This document shows positions 1 to 8,155 of a stretch of DNA of 19,772 nt, one piece after another. Each line of letters starts with the position of its first letter. The stretch's first letter is position 1. The DNA is from JBBRCX01 sp038204465 (lineage in GTDB: Bacteria > Planctomycetota > Phycisphaerae > Tepidisphaerales > Tepidisphaeraceae), in contig JBBRCX010000086.1 in the NCBI GenBank assembly GCA_038204465.1, forward strand, positions 1 through 19,772, in the 5' to 3' direction. The position numbers and the translations under genes are program-made. The notes under the pieces are model-generated. The model had not been told where the DNA came from, searched no databases, and worked only from the letters and a program-made list of their open reading frames with translations.

Positions 1-275
1 GGCCGATGTACGGCTACGAGATGGTCAAACTGGTCAACGCCCGCACGGGCGGAAAGCTCGAGTGGCGCGAAGGGACGCTCTATCCGGCGCTGCACAAGCT
101 CGAGTTCGAGAAGATCATCAGCTCGCGGTGGCGCGAGTCGCACGACGGCACGCGCCCGCGCAAGTACTACACGATCACGCGGCGCGGGCGCAAGGAACTG
201 CGGCGGCGTGCGAACGAGTGGCACGAGTTCTCCACGGCCGTCAGCTCCGTGCTGAACACAGGGGGTGCGGCATGA
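1..275 (+). CDS. PadR family transcriptional regulator, 5' end cut by window edge
   Basis: C-terminal part of a PadR-type winged-helix regulator. The reading frame is open to the window edge, and the first complete codon (position 3) is Pro, giving P-M-Y-G-Y-E-M, the usual opening of helix 2 in this family, so roughly 15-20 N-terminal residues lie outside the window. The wing is recognisable from EGTLYPALHKLE and from RPRKYYTITRRGRKEL. PadR proteins are dimeric DNA-binding repressors or switches. The TGA stop (273-275) overlaps the ATG of the next gene (272-274) in an ATGA arrangement, so the two are almost certainly co-translated. PadR genes are often paired in this way with a membrane protein carrying an N-terminal HAAS/permease-prefix domain, which is what follows. 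The family is secure. The regulated genes are unknown, although the operon partner is the obvious candidate. Confidence 0.9.
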   Translation, partial: PMYGYEMVKLVNARTGGKLEWREGTLYPALHKLEFEKIISSRWRESHDGTRPRKYYTITRRGRKELRRRANEWHEFSTAVSSVLNTGGAA

Positions 276-2770
276 GCGCCTTCGACGATCTGCTGCAGCG
301 CCTTACCCACCGCCTGCGAATCGACCCGGAGTTGCAGCGCGAGGTGTCAGCCGAGCTGCGCACGCACCTGGAAGCATCGACCCACGAGTTCCTCGCGGCG
401 GGCATGGGCGACGGCGAAGCTCGCGCCGCGGCAGTCAAAGCGCTGGGCAACGAGGCCGAAGTGTCCGAGCAGCTCTGGAGCGCCAACCGCCGCCGGGTGC
501 GCCTCCGCAAGGCGGCGCGGTGGGCGATCGGGGCAACCCTCGGCCCGGCCGCGGTGGTGGCTTCTGTCGCAATCGCCTGGGGCGCAATCGTCTCGCTGGC
601 GGTCTTCGTCGCGACGTTGGGGAGCCTGTCGTTCACTGGACTGCCGACCGTCTTCGGACAGGGCGACCTCATTCGCGGCGTGGACCGATATGCGCGCCAC
701 AAGCTTTTCGCCTCGGTCCCGCCCGCCGAGCGGCTCGCCTCTCCGTGGGATCGGGACACACCCGAAGCGCGGATCGAGCGCGCCCGCACGCTCGCCGAGT
801 TGCACCCGCGCGACCCATTGTACTGGGCCAACTATGCCGTGAAGAGCCTGCTCCAAAGGGGCGTCCTCGAGACGCTTACGCTAGTAAGCCCCACGGCATT
901 ATCCCAACCCGCGCCTCAAACCCGGCCCGCGGCGATGCAGCAGGTGCTGCAGATCCTCGACCGCGGCAAGGAGTTGGAGCCGGACAACGCGTTCTACCCC
1001 TGGATGAAAGCAACCATACTTTTCCACCATTCAACGAAGCCGCTTCTACAGCCAACAGACAAGGCGCCTCTGGGATTCTCCTATGTGGATGCGCACGGGA
1101 AGAATGACAGATGGCAGCAGGATCGCTTTGAGGTGCTTGATCGCGCGATGTACGAACAGGCCCTGGCCGAATTGAGGGAGGCGGCGCGCAAGCCCTACCT
1201 CGATGCCTACGCGATGGCCTTCGCCGAGCACCAGTTAAACCGGTTGCCGCCACCGACGCGGCTGAGTGATCATCTGCTTGCTGTCCAGCTTCAGATGAGC
1301 GTGCTGCTGCCACATTTCAACGTTTATCGGGAGGCCATCCACATCGCCGGCGCTGAAGCCATTCAACGGGCGGCAGCAGGACGCCGCGACGAGGGATTGC
1401 AGCTGGTGCGCGACGCGCGAACGATCGCGGTGCTGGCGGCGCAGCGTTCAAGGAGTGTGATCGAACTCATGGTGGCAAGCTCGATGTACGGCGCTACGAC
1501 GGCCCAGGAGGTGCTCATCTGGAAAGAAGTGGGCTCCGAGCCGCAAGCCGCCGAGGCGTTCCAGCGGATGGAGAGGTTCGAGAACTTTCGCCGTGCCGTG
1601 CGTGAGCGCGCCAACAATGATCCTGCGCTGAACGGCTGGTTTCGGCAGCTTGGGATGAGCGACCGGATTTTTGCTCGCGCCGGAACTGACCCCGGACAGG
1701 TGAATCCGGCCCCAGGGCGCAAAGCCGAGTACGCCGTGCTCGATCAATTGGCTCTGGTGTTGATGCTGCTCTCGCTTATTGCCGCTGCGGCATTGCCCGC
1801 GACGCGCGCCTTGGCCGCGCGGCTGCGCGCGGGCCGATGGCCGGTAGTGACGCTCATGAAGTGGCGCGTGCTGGCAAAGGTTATATCGATTTCGGTGATA
1901 TTGCCGGTCGCGGTCTTTGCGTTTTACGCCTATCTCACACCCCTGGGCGGGCGCAACTACGGCACCACCGCTTCACTGGAGAGGATCTGCGTCGAATATG
2001 CCGCCGTCGCGTGCGCGATTCTTGTGCTCCTTCGACTTTCGATCGGCGCCGAAATGAAGCGACGCGCGAATGAGCTTGAACTGGATGAACTCGCACCCCG
2101 GCGCATTTCGCGCGCAAAGTCTGCGACCGGCATTCTGCTTGCCGTCCTGGTTGTCGTCTACCTGATCGTTTGGCACTGGTCGGTACAACGGACAACGTTT
2201 CCGGAAGCATTTCCGACGCGCGGCGCCGGCTACGCCCTGGCATTTATCGTTATGGCGTATGCGCTCAGTTGGACGGGAAGCCACTCCGCTGTGAGGGCAG
2301 TCTCCAGGGGATGGTGGGGCCGCATCCCGTGGTGGGTGAACTTCGCGGGTGTGCTCGCGGTCGTTTTTGGCGGGTCCTGGATGTTCGCGAACATGCGGCC
2401 AGGCACACGGCTTGACGACCAGATCGCCTTCGTCTGCCTCATCCTCTTTTTCGCGACGCTGCTGGCCGCGCTCGCCATCACAGTCCGGCGGCGTTGGCGC
2501 TCTGGCGGGAGGACCGAGCAGCCTCGTTTCAGCTATGGGTTGTCCGTCGCGCCCGCGATCCTCTTGAGCGCGGTCGCTCTGGCTGTCCTCTGCGGAATCC
2601 CGTTACGCCTGCAGGAAAGGCGCAATACGGCCGCTATGGCGGCGCCCGGGGGATCACCGAGCTTCCTGCACGAGGTGGATCAGAGCTACTGGCGAATCCT
2701 GCGGGAGAGGCTGGCAAATGCCGAATCGGACGAGCACATGGCGCCCGCCCAGCTTCTCCAAAACCACTGA
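272..2770 (+). CDS. Large polytopic membrane protein with N-terminal permease-prefix/HAAS-like helical domain
   Basis: A protein of 832 residues starting at the ATG that overlaps the PadR stop; the frame is open further upstream, but those codons lie inside padR. Residues 1-72 are charged and helical (FDDLLQRLTHRL...ELRTHLEAS...AVKALGN) and resemble the permease-prefix/HAAS domain found beside PadR regulators. A hydrophobic segment follows at about 84-118, then a long soluble region (about 120-485) with TPR-like helices such as GKELEPDNAFYPWMKA. From about residue 490 there are seven or eight hydrophobic segments interrupted by basic loops. No ABC-transporter permease or enzyme motif is evident, so the catalytic or transport role is unknown. 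Inference: it is a membrane sensor or stress-related partner of the PadR protein. The C-terminal tail (about 775-832) is soluble. The gene call is firm and the function open. Confidence 0.88.
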   Translation: MSAFDDLLQRLTHRLRIDPELQREVSAELRTHLEASTHEFLAAGMGDGEARAAAVKALGNEAEVSEQLWSANRRRVRLRKAARWAIGATLGPAAVVASVAIAWGAIVSLAVFVATLGSLSFTGLPTVFGQGDLIRGVDRYARHKLFASVPPAERLASPWDRDTPEARIERARTLAELHPRDPLYWANYAVKSLLQRGVLETLTLVSPTALSQPAPQTRPAAMQQVLQILDRGKELEPDNAFYPWMKATILFHHSTKPLLQPTDKAPLGFSYVDAHGKNDRWQQDRFEVLDRAMYEQALAELREAARKPYLDAYAMAFAEHQLNRLPPPTRLSDHLLAVQLQMSVLLPHFNVYREAIHIAGAEAIQRAAAGRRDEGLQLVRDARTIAVLAAQRSRSVIELMVASSMYGATTAQEVLIWKEVGSEPQAAEAFQRMERFENFRRAVRERANNDPALNGWFRQLGMSDRIFARAGTDPGQVNPAPGRKAEYAVLDQLALVLMLLSLIAAAALPATRALAARLRAGRWPVVTLMKWRVLAKVISISVILPVAVFAFYAYLTPLGGRNYGTTASLERICVEYAAVACAILVLLRLSIGAEMKRRANELELDELAPRRISRAKSATGILLAVLVVVYLIVWHWSVQRTTFPEAFPTRGAGYALAFIVMAYALSWTGSHSAVRAVSRGWWGRIPWWVNFAGVLAVVFGGSWMFANMRPGTRLDDQIAFVCLILFFATLLAALAITVRRRWRSGGRTEQPRFSYGLSVAPAILLSAVALAVLCGIPLRLQERRNTAAMAAPGGSPSFLHEVDQSYWRILRERLANAESDEHMAPAQLLQNH

Positions 2771-2773
2771 GTT

Positions 2774-2801
2774 TTGCGAATCGGACGCCTTCCGGTATCC
2801 T
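2774..2801 (+). promoter_or_regulatory. Possible sigma70-type promoter for the TPR/trypsin protease gene
   Basis: TTGCGA (2774-2779) and TATCCT (2796-2801) are separated by 16 bp in the gap after the membrane-protein gene. Each matches four of six consensus bases. Transcription would begin near 2808, about 43 nt before the ATG at 2851. Judged by eye only. Confidence 0.35.
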
Positions 2802-2850
2802 GAACCGCAGGCTGGCATCCGGGCTCGGGTCTTTCGTTTGCTCGAAACGG

Positions 2851-4527
2851 ATGTTGTTCTCATCTCGACGCCATCGCACGGCAAAGTGCGTGTCACAAGG
2901 GGCTACCCTGTTTCATCGCTTGCGCTTCGGCTGCCTCGTTTGGCTGTTCGCATCCGTTCTGACGGCTGCGGCTGCGGCTGACCGCATCACCCTGAAAGAC
3001 GGCTCGGTCATCGAAGGCACCGCGATCAAGCGCGGCGACGGCTACTGGATCCGCACCCCCGACGGCAGCACCCGAACCATCCCCAACACCGAGATTGAGA
3101 AGTTCGAAAAGGGCACGCCGCCCGCCGCGCCCGCAACGCCGGAGCCCACTGCTGCGCCCGGCGCCGCGGACGCTGCCAAGCCGAAGGTCGCTGGGAACCT
3201 CGCCAGTGCGAAGCACCGCGCGGACGTCGTTGAAGCTCCCATGGCGGCCGTCGCCATCTGGCAGGAATACATCGAGACCAAGCCGTCACCGGATGATCTG
3301 AAGGTCGCCACTGAAGAAATGGCCAGGTGGAAGAAGCTCAGCGAACAGGGCGCGGAGAAGATCAAGGGCAAGTGGGTCGGCGGGGAAGAGCGCAAGGCGA
3401 TTCTCGACAAGGCCAACGCCCTCTCCGCCGAAGCTGAAACGCTCATGCGCAAGGACCAGACGCTGCAGTCCATCAAGAAATTCGAAGAAGCCCAGGCGGT
3501 CTATCCCAACTCATTCCGGATCAACTTCTGGCTCGGCTACGTGATGATGCTGCAGCACGACGAAGACAAGGCGATCAAGTATTTCGAACAGTCTTTGAAG
3601 CAGAAACCGAATTGTCCTGAAGCGACCGGCAACATCGCCTTGGCGCTGATAGGCAAGAAGCAATACCAGCGCGCCATCGTGCTGATGCAGCAGGCGATCG
3701 AAGCGGGTGATTCGCCGGAGCTCGTGCAAAACCTGGTGACCGCGCTCGCCTCTGTGCCCGAGACGGTCCGCAAAAGCACCAAGGCGAAGCAGGCGATGGA
3801 GACCGCAAACCTGCTCTCGTCGAAGTACCGAATCACCGGCCCGGAGAAGAACTTTCGGCTCATCGGGCTGCGCGAGACGTCCAAAGAAGGTGGCGACGGC
3901 GCCCCGGTCGCGGGCATGTGGAGCGGAACCGGCTTCATCGTCAGCGCCGACGGTTTGATCCTCACCAACCGCCACGTCGTCGACGGGGCCAAGACGCTGA
4001 TGGTGGTCTTGAACGGCAACGTTCAGAAGACGGGCGAAGTCGTGAAGATCGACGACGAGCAGGACCTGGCAATCATTCGCGTGAAAGCCGATGGGGCGGA
4101 AATGCCCTTCGTCAACCTCGCGGGGCCCGATGCGCCGAAGGACGGCGCGGAATGCACCGTCATGGGGTTCCCGCTCATCGACCGCCTCGGCGCCTCGATC
4201 AAGATCACGCGCGGCATCGTCAGCAGCGCGGTGAACTCCACCGCCGGCGCTGACGTGGTCATCGATGCCAAGGTCAATCCCGGCAACAGCGGCGGTCCGA
4301 TCCTGGACAAGTATGGGAACGTGATGGCCATCGTCAGCATGAAGAGTCTCTCCTCGACAACCGAGGACAGCTACGGCCTGGGAATCAGCGCGGGTCACAT
4401 CCGCAAGTTCCTCGAGAAGAACAAGATCACGATCACCCCCGCGGCCAGCGGTGGCGACACCCTTTCGGCCGAGCAGGTCGCGTCTAAAGTGAAGCCGGCC
4501 ACCGTCTGCATCCTTTCCACAAGGTAG
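2851..4527 (+). CDS. Exported TPR-containing trypsin-like serine protease
   Basis: A protein of 558 residues from ATG 2851. The frame runs upstream into the previous gene, but the export signal lies just after this start; GTG 2890 is an alternative. A hydrophobic stretch, CLVWLFASVLTAAAAAD, is followed by a small beta-rich module (ITLKDGSVIEG...IRTPDGSTRTIP) common at the N-terminus of planctomycete exported proteins. A Pro/Ala-rich linker and a helical region with two or three TPR units (about residues 190-300; e.g. NFWLGYVMMLQHDEDKAIKYF) lead to a DegP/HtrA-like trypsin fold. The triad is visible as His375 in TNRHVV, Asp405 in DEQDLAII and Ser480 in NPGNSGGP. There is no PDZ domain, and the chain ends about 55 residues after the block following the serine. 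It probably degrades or processes proteins in the periplasm, with TPRs recruiting substrate or partner. It is followed after 78 nt by a TlpA-like gene on the same strand. Confidence 0.9.
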   Translation: MLFSSRRHRTAKCVSQGATLFHRLRFGCLVWLFASVLTAAAAADRITLKDGSVIEGTAIKRGDGYWIRTPDGSTRTIPNTEIEKFEKGTPPAAPATPEPTAAPGAADAAKPKVAGNLASAKHRADVVEAPMAAVAIWQEYIETKPSPDDLKVATEEMARWKKLSEQGAEKIKGKWVGGEERKAILDKANALSAEAETLMRKDQTLQSIKKFEEAQAVYPNSFRINFWLGYVMMLQHDEDKAIKYFEQSLKQKPNCPEATGNIALALIGKKQYQRAIVLMQQAIEAGDSPELVQNLVTALASVPETVRKSTKAKQAMETANLLSSKYRITGPEKNFRLIGLRETSKEGGDGAPVAGMWSGTGFIVSADGLILTNRHVVDGAKTLMVVLNGNVQKTGEVVKIDDEQDLAIIRVKADGAEMPFVNLAGPDAPKDGAECTVMGFPLIDRLGASIKITRGIVSSAVNSTAGADVVIDAKVNPGNSGGPILDKYGNVMAIVSMKSLSSTTEDSYGLGISAGHIRKFLEKNKITITPAASGGDTLSAEQVASKVKPATVCILSTR

Positions 4528-4605
4528 GGAATAGCTCGCGCTTCGGCGAGAAGTGTCCAGAGCGACATCGTGCGCCTAAGATTCGTGCTCTAACAGGAAG
4601 GCCGC

Positions 4606-5781
4606 ATGATCCGCCGCTCACGATTGCCACAGCTGCGCATACCGTTTCTGTCAGCGATGCTCGCCTGCGCATCGATCGTGTTTGGAATCGACACGACTGG
4701 AGCCAAACCCTCTGACAGCGCGGCATCCCCCGCGACGATGCCTTCGACCCGCCCGGCGACTGCCGCGGCCAGGACCGCCAACGAAATCGGGGATGAACTG
4801 GAGAAACTTGGCCGGCAGCTGAAGGTGGCCCTGAATGATCCGGCAGATCTGCTGGAAGAGACGAAGCGCGCGGAGGTCGCGAAAACGACGGTGCCCACTC
4901 TGCGCAAGATGCTCGCGCTTTCCGAGGAGTTGGCCGAGTCCGGCGCTCCGGGCGCAAAAATGATGGCGCCCAGCGTACGGGTCCATTTGCTCACTCTTCT
5001 TTGCGTGCTGGGGGACGCGCAAGCGACGTCCGAGTTGGAGAACGCCGCCTCAGCCGCCGGCCCCGACGCCTCCGCTGCCAAGACCGGGCGCCTGTTTGCG
5101 CGGTGGATGACGGCACAGAATGACCGCGGGGCCCTGGATAGAGCGGTCTTCGAAGCCAAACAACTCGCTCGAGCGGATCCGACCAGCGATGACCTCACCC
5201 AGACGCTGTTCCAAATGAGTCAGATCGGAAAGTCGAAACCGGCAAAGCTCCTGATGGAAGATCTTGCGCTGAACATGAAGAGCAAGAGTGCTGAGACGAT
5301 CAAGGAGCGGCTGGCCGGTGTGAAGAAGCTGCGCGCGATGGAAGGCAAGCCATTGACACTCGCGGGGGCCAAGGTGGACGGTACGAAATTCACCACCGCC
5401 GACTGGAAAGGGAAAGTGATTCTCGTCGATTTCTGGGCAACCTGGTGCGGGCCTTGCCGCGAGGCGTTGCCGCGGGTCAAGAAGGCATACCAGGACTATC
5501 ACGAAAAGGGCCTGGAGATTGTCGGGATTTCGTGTGACCGGGACGTGGATGACCTCAAAGGCTTTCTCAATCAGAACAAAGATGTGGCGTGGCCCCAGCT
5601 TTTCGAATCGGGAGAAGGGTGGCACCCGCTGGCGACCGAGTATGGGATCGACAGCATCCCCCGCATGTTCCTGATCGACAAAAGAGGCATCGTGCGCTCG
5701 GTCACCGCCCGGGAGGATTTCGAGAAGATGATCCCGCAGCTCCTGGCCGAGCCGGGCCAGGACCCCGCCAGGCATAAATGA
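4606..5781 (+). CDS. Exported TlpA-like thioredoxin-fold protein (thiol:disulfide oxidoreductase)
   Basis: A protein of 391 residues; ATG 4606 is preceded by AGGAAG (4595-4600) at 5-nt spacing. The N-terminus (basic RRSRLPQLR, then a hydrophobic run ending near TTGA) looks like a signal peptide or anchor. Residues about 35-240 are an Ala-rich helical domain that I cannot assign, typical of planctomycete redoxin proteins. From about 245 there is a TlpA/AhpC-type thioredoxin domain: GKVILVDFWATWCGPC with active-site Cys281 and Cys284, the 'EIVGISCDRD' strand, and the cis-proline Pro352 in DSIPRMFLID. Such proteins reduce or exchange disulfides in exported proteins, often for cytochrome maturation, and receive electrons from DsbD or CcdA. 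A dsbD gene lies 8 kb away in this window. The physiological partner is not known. Confidence 0.9.
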   Translation: MIRRSRLPQLRIPFLSAMLACASIVFGIDTTGAKPSDSAASPATMPSTRPATAAARTANEIGDELEKLGRQLKVALNDPADLLEETKRAEVAKTTVPTLRKMLALSEELAESGAPGAKMMAPSVRVHLLTLLCVLGDAQATSELENAASAAGPDASAAKTGRLFARWMTAQNDRGALDRAVFEAKQLARADPTSDDLTQTLFQMSQIGKSKPAKLLMEDLALNMKSKSAETIKERLAGVKKLRAMEGKPLTLAGAKVDGTKFTTADWKGKVILVDFWATWCGPCREALPRVKKAYQDYHEKGLEIVGISCDRDVDDLKGFLNQNKDVAWPQLFESGEGWHPLATEYGIDSIPRMFLIDKRGIVRSVTAREDFEKMIPQLLAEPGQDPARHK

Positions 5782-5903
5782 AGTTGGGGCGGCGCTCGCC
5801 TTTTGCATGAAATGACGACGGGAAGACGACCTGAATCGCCTGCCCGTTTGCATTCCCGTCGAGGCCGTGTGGCGCCTGGCCCTTTGGGTGATGCACGGTC
5901 CCG

Positions 5904-6170
5904 TTATTCGTTGCCGCTGGTCTCCTCCAGCATCTTGCGGAGATAGCCGTTCTCACGGCGGGTCGCCTCCAGGTCGAACACGAGATACTTGATGCTGAGG
6001 CGGAGGTAGTCGAGGCTTTCCTGAAGCCCGCTGACCGTCTGCCGCAATCGCTCGTGGCGCTGGCGCGTTTCGTCGGCGAGCCTCTCGAGCTTCTGCCGCT
6101 CGGTTGGCGGAAGGGTGCTGATTTCGCCCATCAGTTCCGCCAATTTGGATTGGAACTCCTGCTCGTTCAT
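5904..6170 (-). CDS. Small coiled-coil protein, function unknown
   Basis: An 88-residue protein. The frame is open 22 codons further upstream, but ATG 6170 is preceded by AGGAG (plus-strand 6178-6182) at 7-nt spacing and gives the natural N-terminus MNEQEFQSKLAELMGEI. The sequence is almost entirely charged and helical with heptad-like Leu spacing and ends in a second helix (SLDYLRLSIKYLVFDLEATR...LRKMLEE). It has no signal peptide, membrane segment or catalytic motif. I believe similar short proteins with the 'SIKYLVFDLEATRREN' segment recur in planctomycetes, but this is from memory and needs a search. A structural, adaptor or dimerising regulatory role is possible. It lies downstream of the AmrB-like gene on the same strand with a 240-nt gap, so co-transcription is uncertain. 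Confidence 0.8.
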   Translation of the reverse strand: MNEQEFQSKLAELMGEISTLPPTERQKLERLADETRQRHERLRQTVSGLQESLDYLRLSIKYLVFDLEATRRENGYLRKMLEETSGNE

Positions 6171-6294
6171 CGCAAGACTCCTGTGTCGACACACTACTAA
6201 GGCAAACGCCGTTCCACGTCCTTGCGCCAGGTCCAATCCTTCGGTGCAGTGCAGCGCGCGTCGCTTTGCAAGCGGCCCGAGAGGCCTCGAGGCC

Positions 6295-6417
6295 CTAACG
6301 TTCAGGCACGATGCGCGGCTTGTGGTTCCTACGCATCAAAAGCGGGCTAAGGGCGTGCTTCAACGCCGCATCGGCGCCACCCTGTTTCATCCACGCAACG
6401 CCGCCGTACTTCTTCAC
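6295..6417 (-). CDS. Possible 40-residue basic ORF overlapping the amrB stop codon
   Basis: A GTG start (6417-6415) overlaps the TGA of the AmrB-like gene (6416-6414) in a GTGA junction, and the frame runs 40 codons to a TAG. The peptide is basic and looks protein-like (MKKYGGVAWMKQ...LSPLLMRRNHKPRIVPER), with no hydrophobic membrane stretch. Translational coupling to the upstream gene is the main support, since no independent ribosome-binding site is clear. It could be chance or the tail of a decayed gene. Confidence 0.28.
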   Translation of the reverse strand: MKKYGGVAWMKQGGADAALKHALSPLLMRRNHKPRIVPER

Positions 6418-7301
6418 GTCACCACAACAGCCGCATATCCCACCGCGTCCACGCTCGCGCGGGGCAGCAGGCCGGCCAGAATTTCCGAGCTGTTCGCATG
6501 GCGAAGCACGTTCGCCCTGGTCGCGCCCATTTCCCGGCAGGCCGATAACATCGCCGCGATCGCTCCGCCGCCGCACGCGTTGAGGTGCGCCTTCACTTCC
6601 GGCACGATCTGCTCAGCCGCTAAATCCGTCACCTTCTCCAGCAGGCGTCGATCGTTCGCGCGGGCCCATTGCAGCGCTTCGCGTCCGAGTCCCGCAGGCG
6701 TGAAACGGTAAGCGGGGCCATAATGCGTCAGATCACTGCTGGCCAGAAAGACGGCGCGCTTGCCGCTGGCCCCGACCGCCTCGGCGGTCTCTTTCCCGAT
6801 GCGCACGGCGTCCTCTACCAGCGGCACTTCGATCGGCAGAAGGCTGGCCTGGGGCCATGCCGCCTGAATCAGCGGAAGTTCCACCTCTATCGCGTGCTCC
6901 CGCCGATGAAGCCGCTCGTCCACCTCGAAGAGCCTCGAGGCGTTCGTGAGCTGGCGCGTCACATTCTTATCAAGCTGGGTTTCCGCGCCCGGAACCGCCC
7001 AGGCCTCATGCGTGTCCAGTGCCGCCACTGATGTTTCGAGCGGAGTGTGCACGGCGCCGAAGACGACCACCAGTTCCGCGGGATGCTGTTGCGCGAGGGT
7101 CCGGATGGTCAGTCCGGCGATGGCGCCGCTGCATACCCAACCCGCGTGTGGAACGATTCCACCCACTGCTCGAACCGCGGAATCGCCTTCACGCCCCGCT
7201 ACCGGCTCACCCAGAAGGGCGCGGGCCGCCGCGCGGCACTCATCCGGGTCCTCGGGGTAAAACATCCCCGCGACTACGGGCGGACGAACCCTCGCCAGCA
7301 T
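6414..7301 (-). CDS. amrB: AmmeMemoRadiSam system protein B / MEMO1 family protein
   Basis: A protein of 295 residues from ATG 7301. An in-frame GTG at 7322 would add seven residues, but it lies within a TATAGT -10-like element and has no ribosome-binding site; the ATG start gives the family-typical opening MLARVRPPVVAGMFYP. MEMO1 is an extradiol-dioxygenase-like fold. Visible conserved points are PHAGW (His52), the VHT turn (His85), HRREHAIEVELP (His136), SSDLTHYG (His193) and NACGGG (Cys243). Two His and one Cys form the metal site in the human homologue. In bacteria and archaea the family is usually encoded with an AMMECR1 protein and a radical SAM protein; neither is in this window. The biochemical role is unsettled. 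A 40-codon ORF overlaps the stop codon. Confidence 0.9.
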   Translation of the reverse strand: MLARVRPPVVAGMFYPEDPDECRAAARALLGEPVAGREGDSAVRAVGGIVPHAGWVCSGAIAGLTIRTLAQQHPAELVVVFGAVHTPLETSVAALDTHEAWAVPGAETQLDKNVTRQLTNASRLFEVDERLHRREHAIEVELPLIQAAWPQASLLPIEVPLVEDAVRIGKETAEAVGASGKRAVFLASSDLTHYGPAYRFTPAGLGREALQWARANDRRLLEKVTDLAAEQIVPEVKAHLNACGGGAIAAMLSACREMGATRANVLRHANSSEILAGLLPRASVDAVGYAAVVVT

Positions 7302-7447
7302 TGGCCTGGCCACATCGCTCACTATAATGACCGCTTTGAATGCGGAGCAATCCGCAATGATCTTGCGACAAGCAGTTTTTCTGCGGCCCGCGGGCTAAAC
7401 GGCGTAAGATGGACCGGTCGTAAAGAATCGAAGGGCAGGTGAGCGGC

Positions 7448-8041
7448 ATGACACAGCCCGAAGACCAGCAGCCTGCCCCGGCGCCGAGGCGTCCCACGAC
7501 GCCCCCTGCGAGCGCGAAGCGGCCTGAAGCATCCGAGCAAAACCCGCAGCGTGCCGTGCGTCCGGCAAAGCCTTCATCGGCGCCGAATCGCAGTGCAAAG
7601 CCCGCTCGCCCTGCGGCGGGCGCATCGAAGCAAAGTGAGTCGGCGGCGCCCTCGCGTGAGCGTTCACGTTCCTCGGCGCCATTCGTCGAGCGGACCGACG
7701 CGGCCGCCGCCGAAGCGGTGGATGAGGATGACCTGGTCATCGTCCCGGCCATGCCGATCGAATACCGTGGCCCCAGCGCGCCCCATGCGAAGCGCCCTTC
7801 GTACCTCAAGTCGCTCCGCTTTCGGCAAACGATCATTCCCGTGCTGCTCACGATGGGGGTGCTGGTAGCGGCCTTCGGCGCGCTGCACTACCTCGTCAGC
7901 CGTGACGCGCCCCTGGCGGTGCTGCCGGGCTGGCTGGCGCTGTTGCTCATCGCGTCCGGGTTGTTCTTGCTCGGGCTGGGGGTGATGAACATGCTGCAGG
8001 TCCGCGGCGAGTTGGCAGCGGCGCAGCCGCCGGCGCAATGA
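7448..8041 (+). CDS. Two-TM membrane protein with disordered Pro/Ala-rich N-terminus, function unknown
   Basis: A protein of 197 residues. ATG 7448 sits behind an AGGTGAG-like site; GTG 7439 is in frame but would fall within that site. Residues 1-115 are low-complexity Pro/Ala/Ser/Lys/Arg, probably disordered and cytoplasmic, ending in an acidic patch (VDEDDLVIVPAMP). Two membrane helices follow: about residues 129-155 (TIIPVLLTMGVLVAAFGALH) and 160-187 (LPGWLALLLIASGLFLLGLG), with a short Ala-rich tail. No enzymatic motif is seen. It is divergent from the AmrB-like gene, with a 146-nt region between the two start codons, and is followed after 114 nt by thioredoxin, which has its own promoter. 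The gene is well supported by its start and composition; function cannot be assigned. Confidence 0.75.
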   Translation: MTQPEDQQPAPAPRRPTTPPASAKRPEASEQNPQRAVRPAKPSSAPNRSAKPARPAAGASKQSESAAPSRERSRSSAPFVERTDAAAAEAVDEDDLVIVPAMPIEYRGPSAPHAKRPSYLKSLRFRQTIIPVLLTMGVLVAAFGALHYLVSRDAPLAVLPGWLALLLIASGLFLLGLGVMNMLQVRGELAAAQPPAQ

Positions 8042-8089
8042 CGCGAAGCGCCTGATGCCGCGCAGGAAGCCCGGGCGGGGCTCGGGGCG

Positions 8090-8118
8090 TTGACACTCAA
8101 TTTTGGCACTTCTATTAT
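8090..8118 (+). promoter_or_regulatory. Strong sigma70-type promoter of the thioredoxin gene
   Basis: A perfect TTGACA (8090-8095) and TATTAT (8113-8118, five of six) are separated by exactly 17 bp. Transcription should start near 8125, followed by GGAGA (8146-8150) and ATG 8156. The TTG of the -35 box is in frame with thioredoxin and could be mistaken for a start codon. Confidence 0.8.
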
Positions 8119-8155
8119 CCAGCTGTACATCGAGTCGAACCCAACGGAGAGCATG

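Noticed and set aside
2494..2850. N-terminal extension of the TPR/trypsin protease into the preceding gene
   Set aside because: It would overlap 277 nt of the membrane-protein gene and bury the signal peptide; a promoter-like pair and a start at 2851 fit better.
4535..4550. Hairpin CTCGC/GCGAG after the protease gene as a terminator
   Set aside because: The stem is only 5 bp and no T-run follows.
8090..8155. Longer thioredoxin starting at 8090
   Set aside because: The supposed TTG start is part of a perfect -35 box, and the ribosome-binding site points to ATG 8156.
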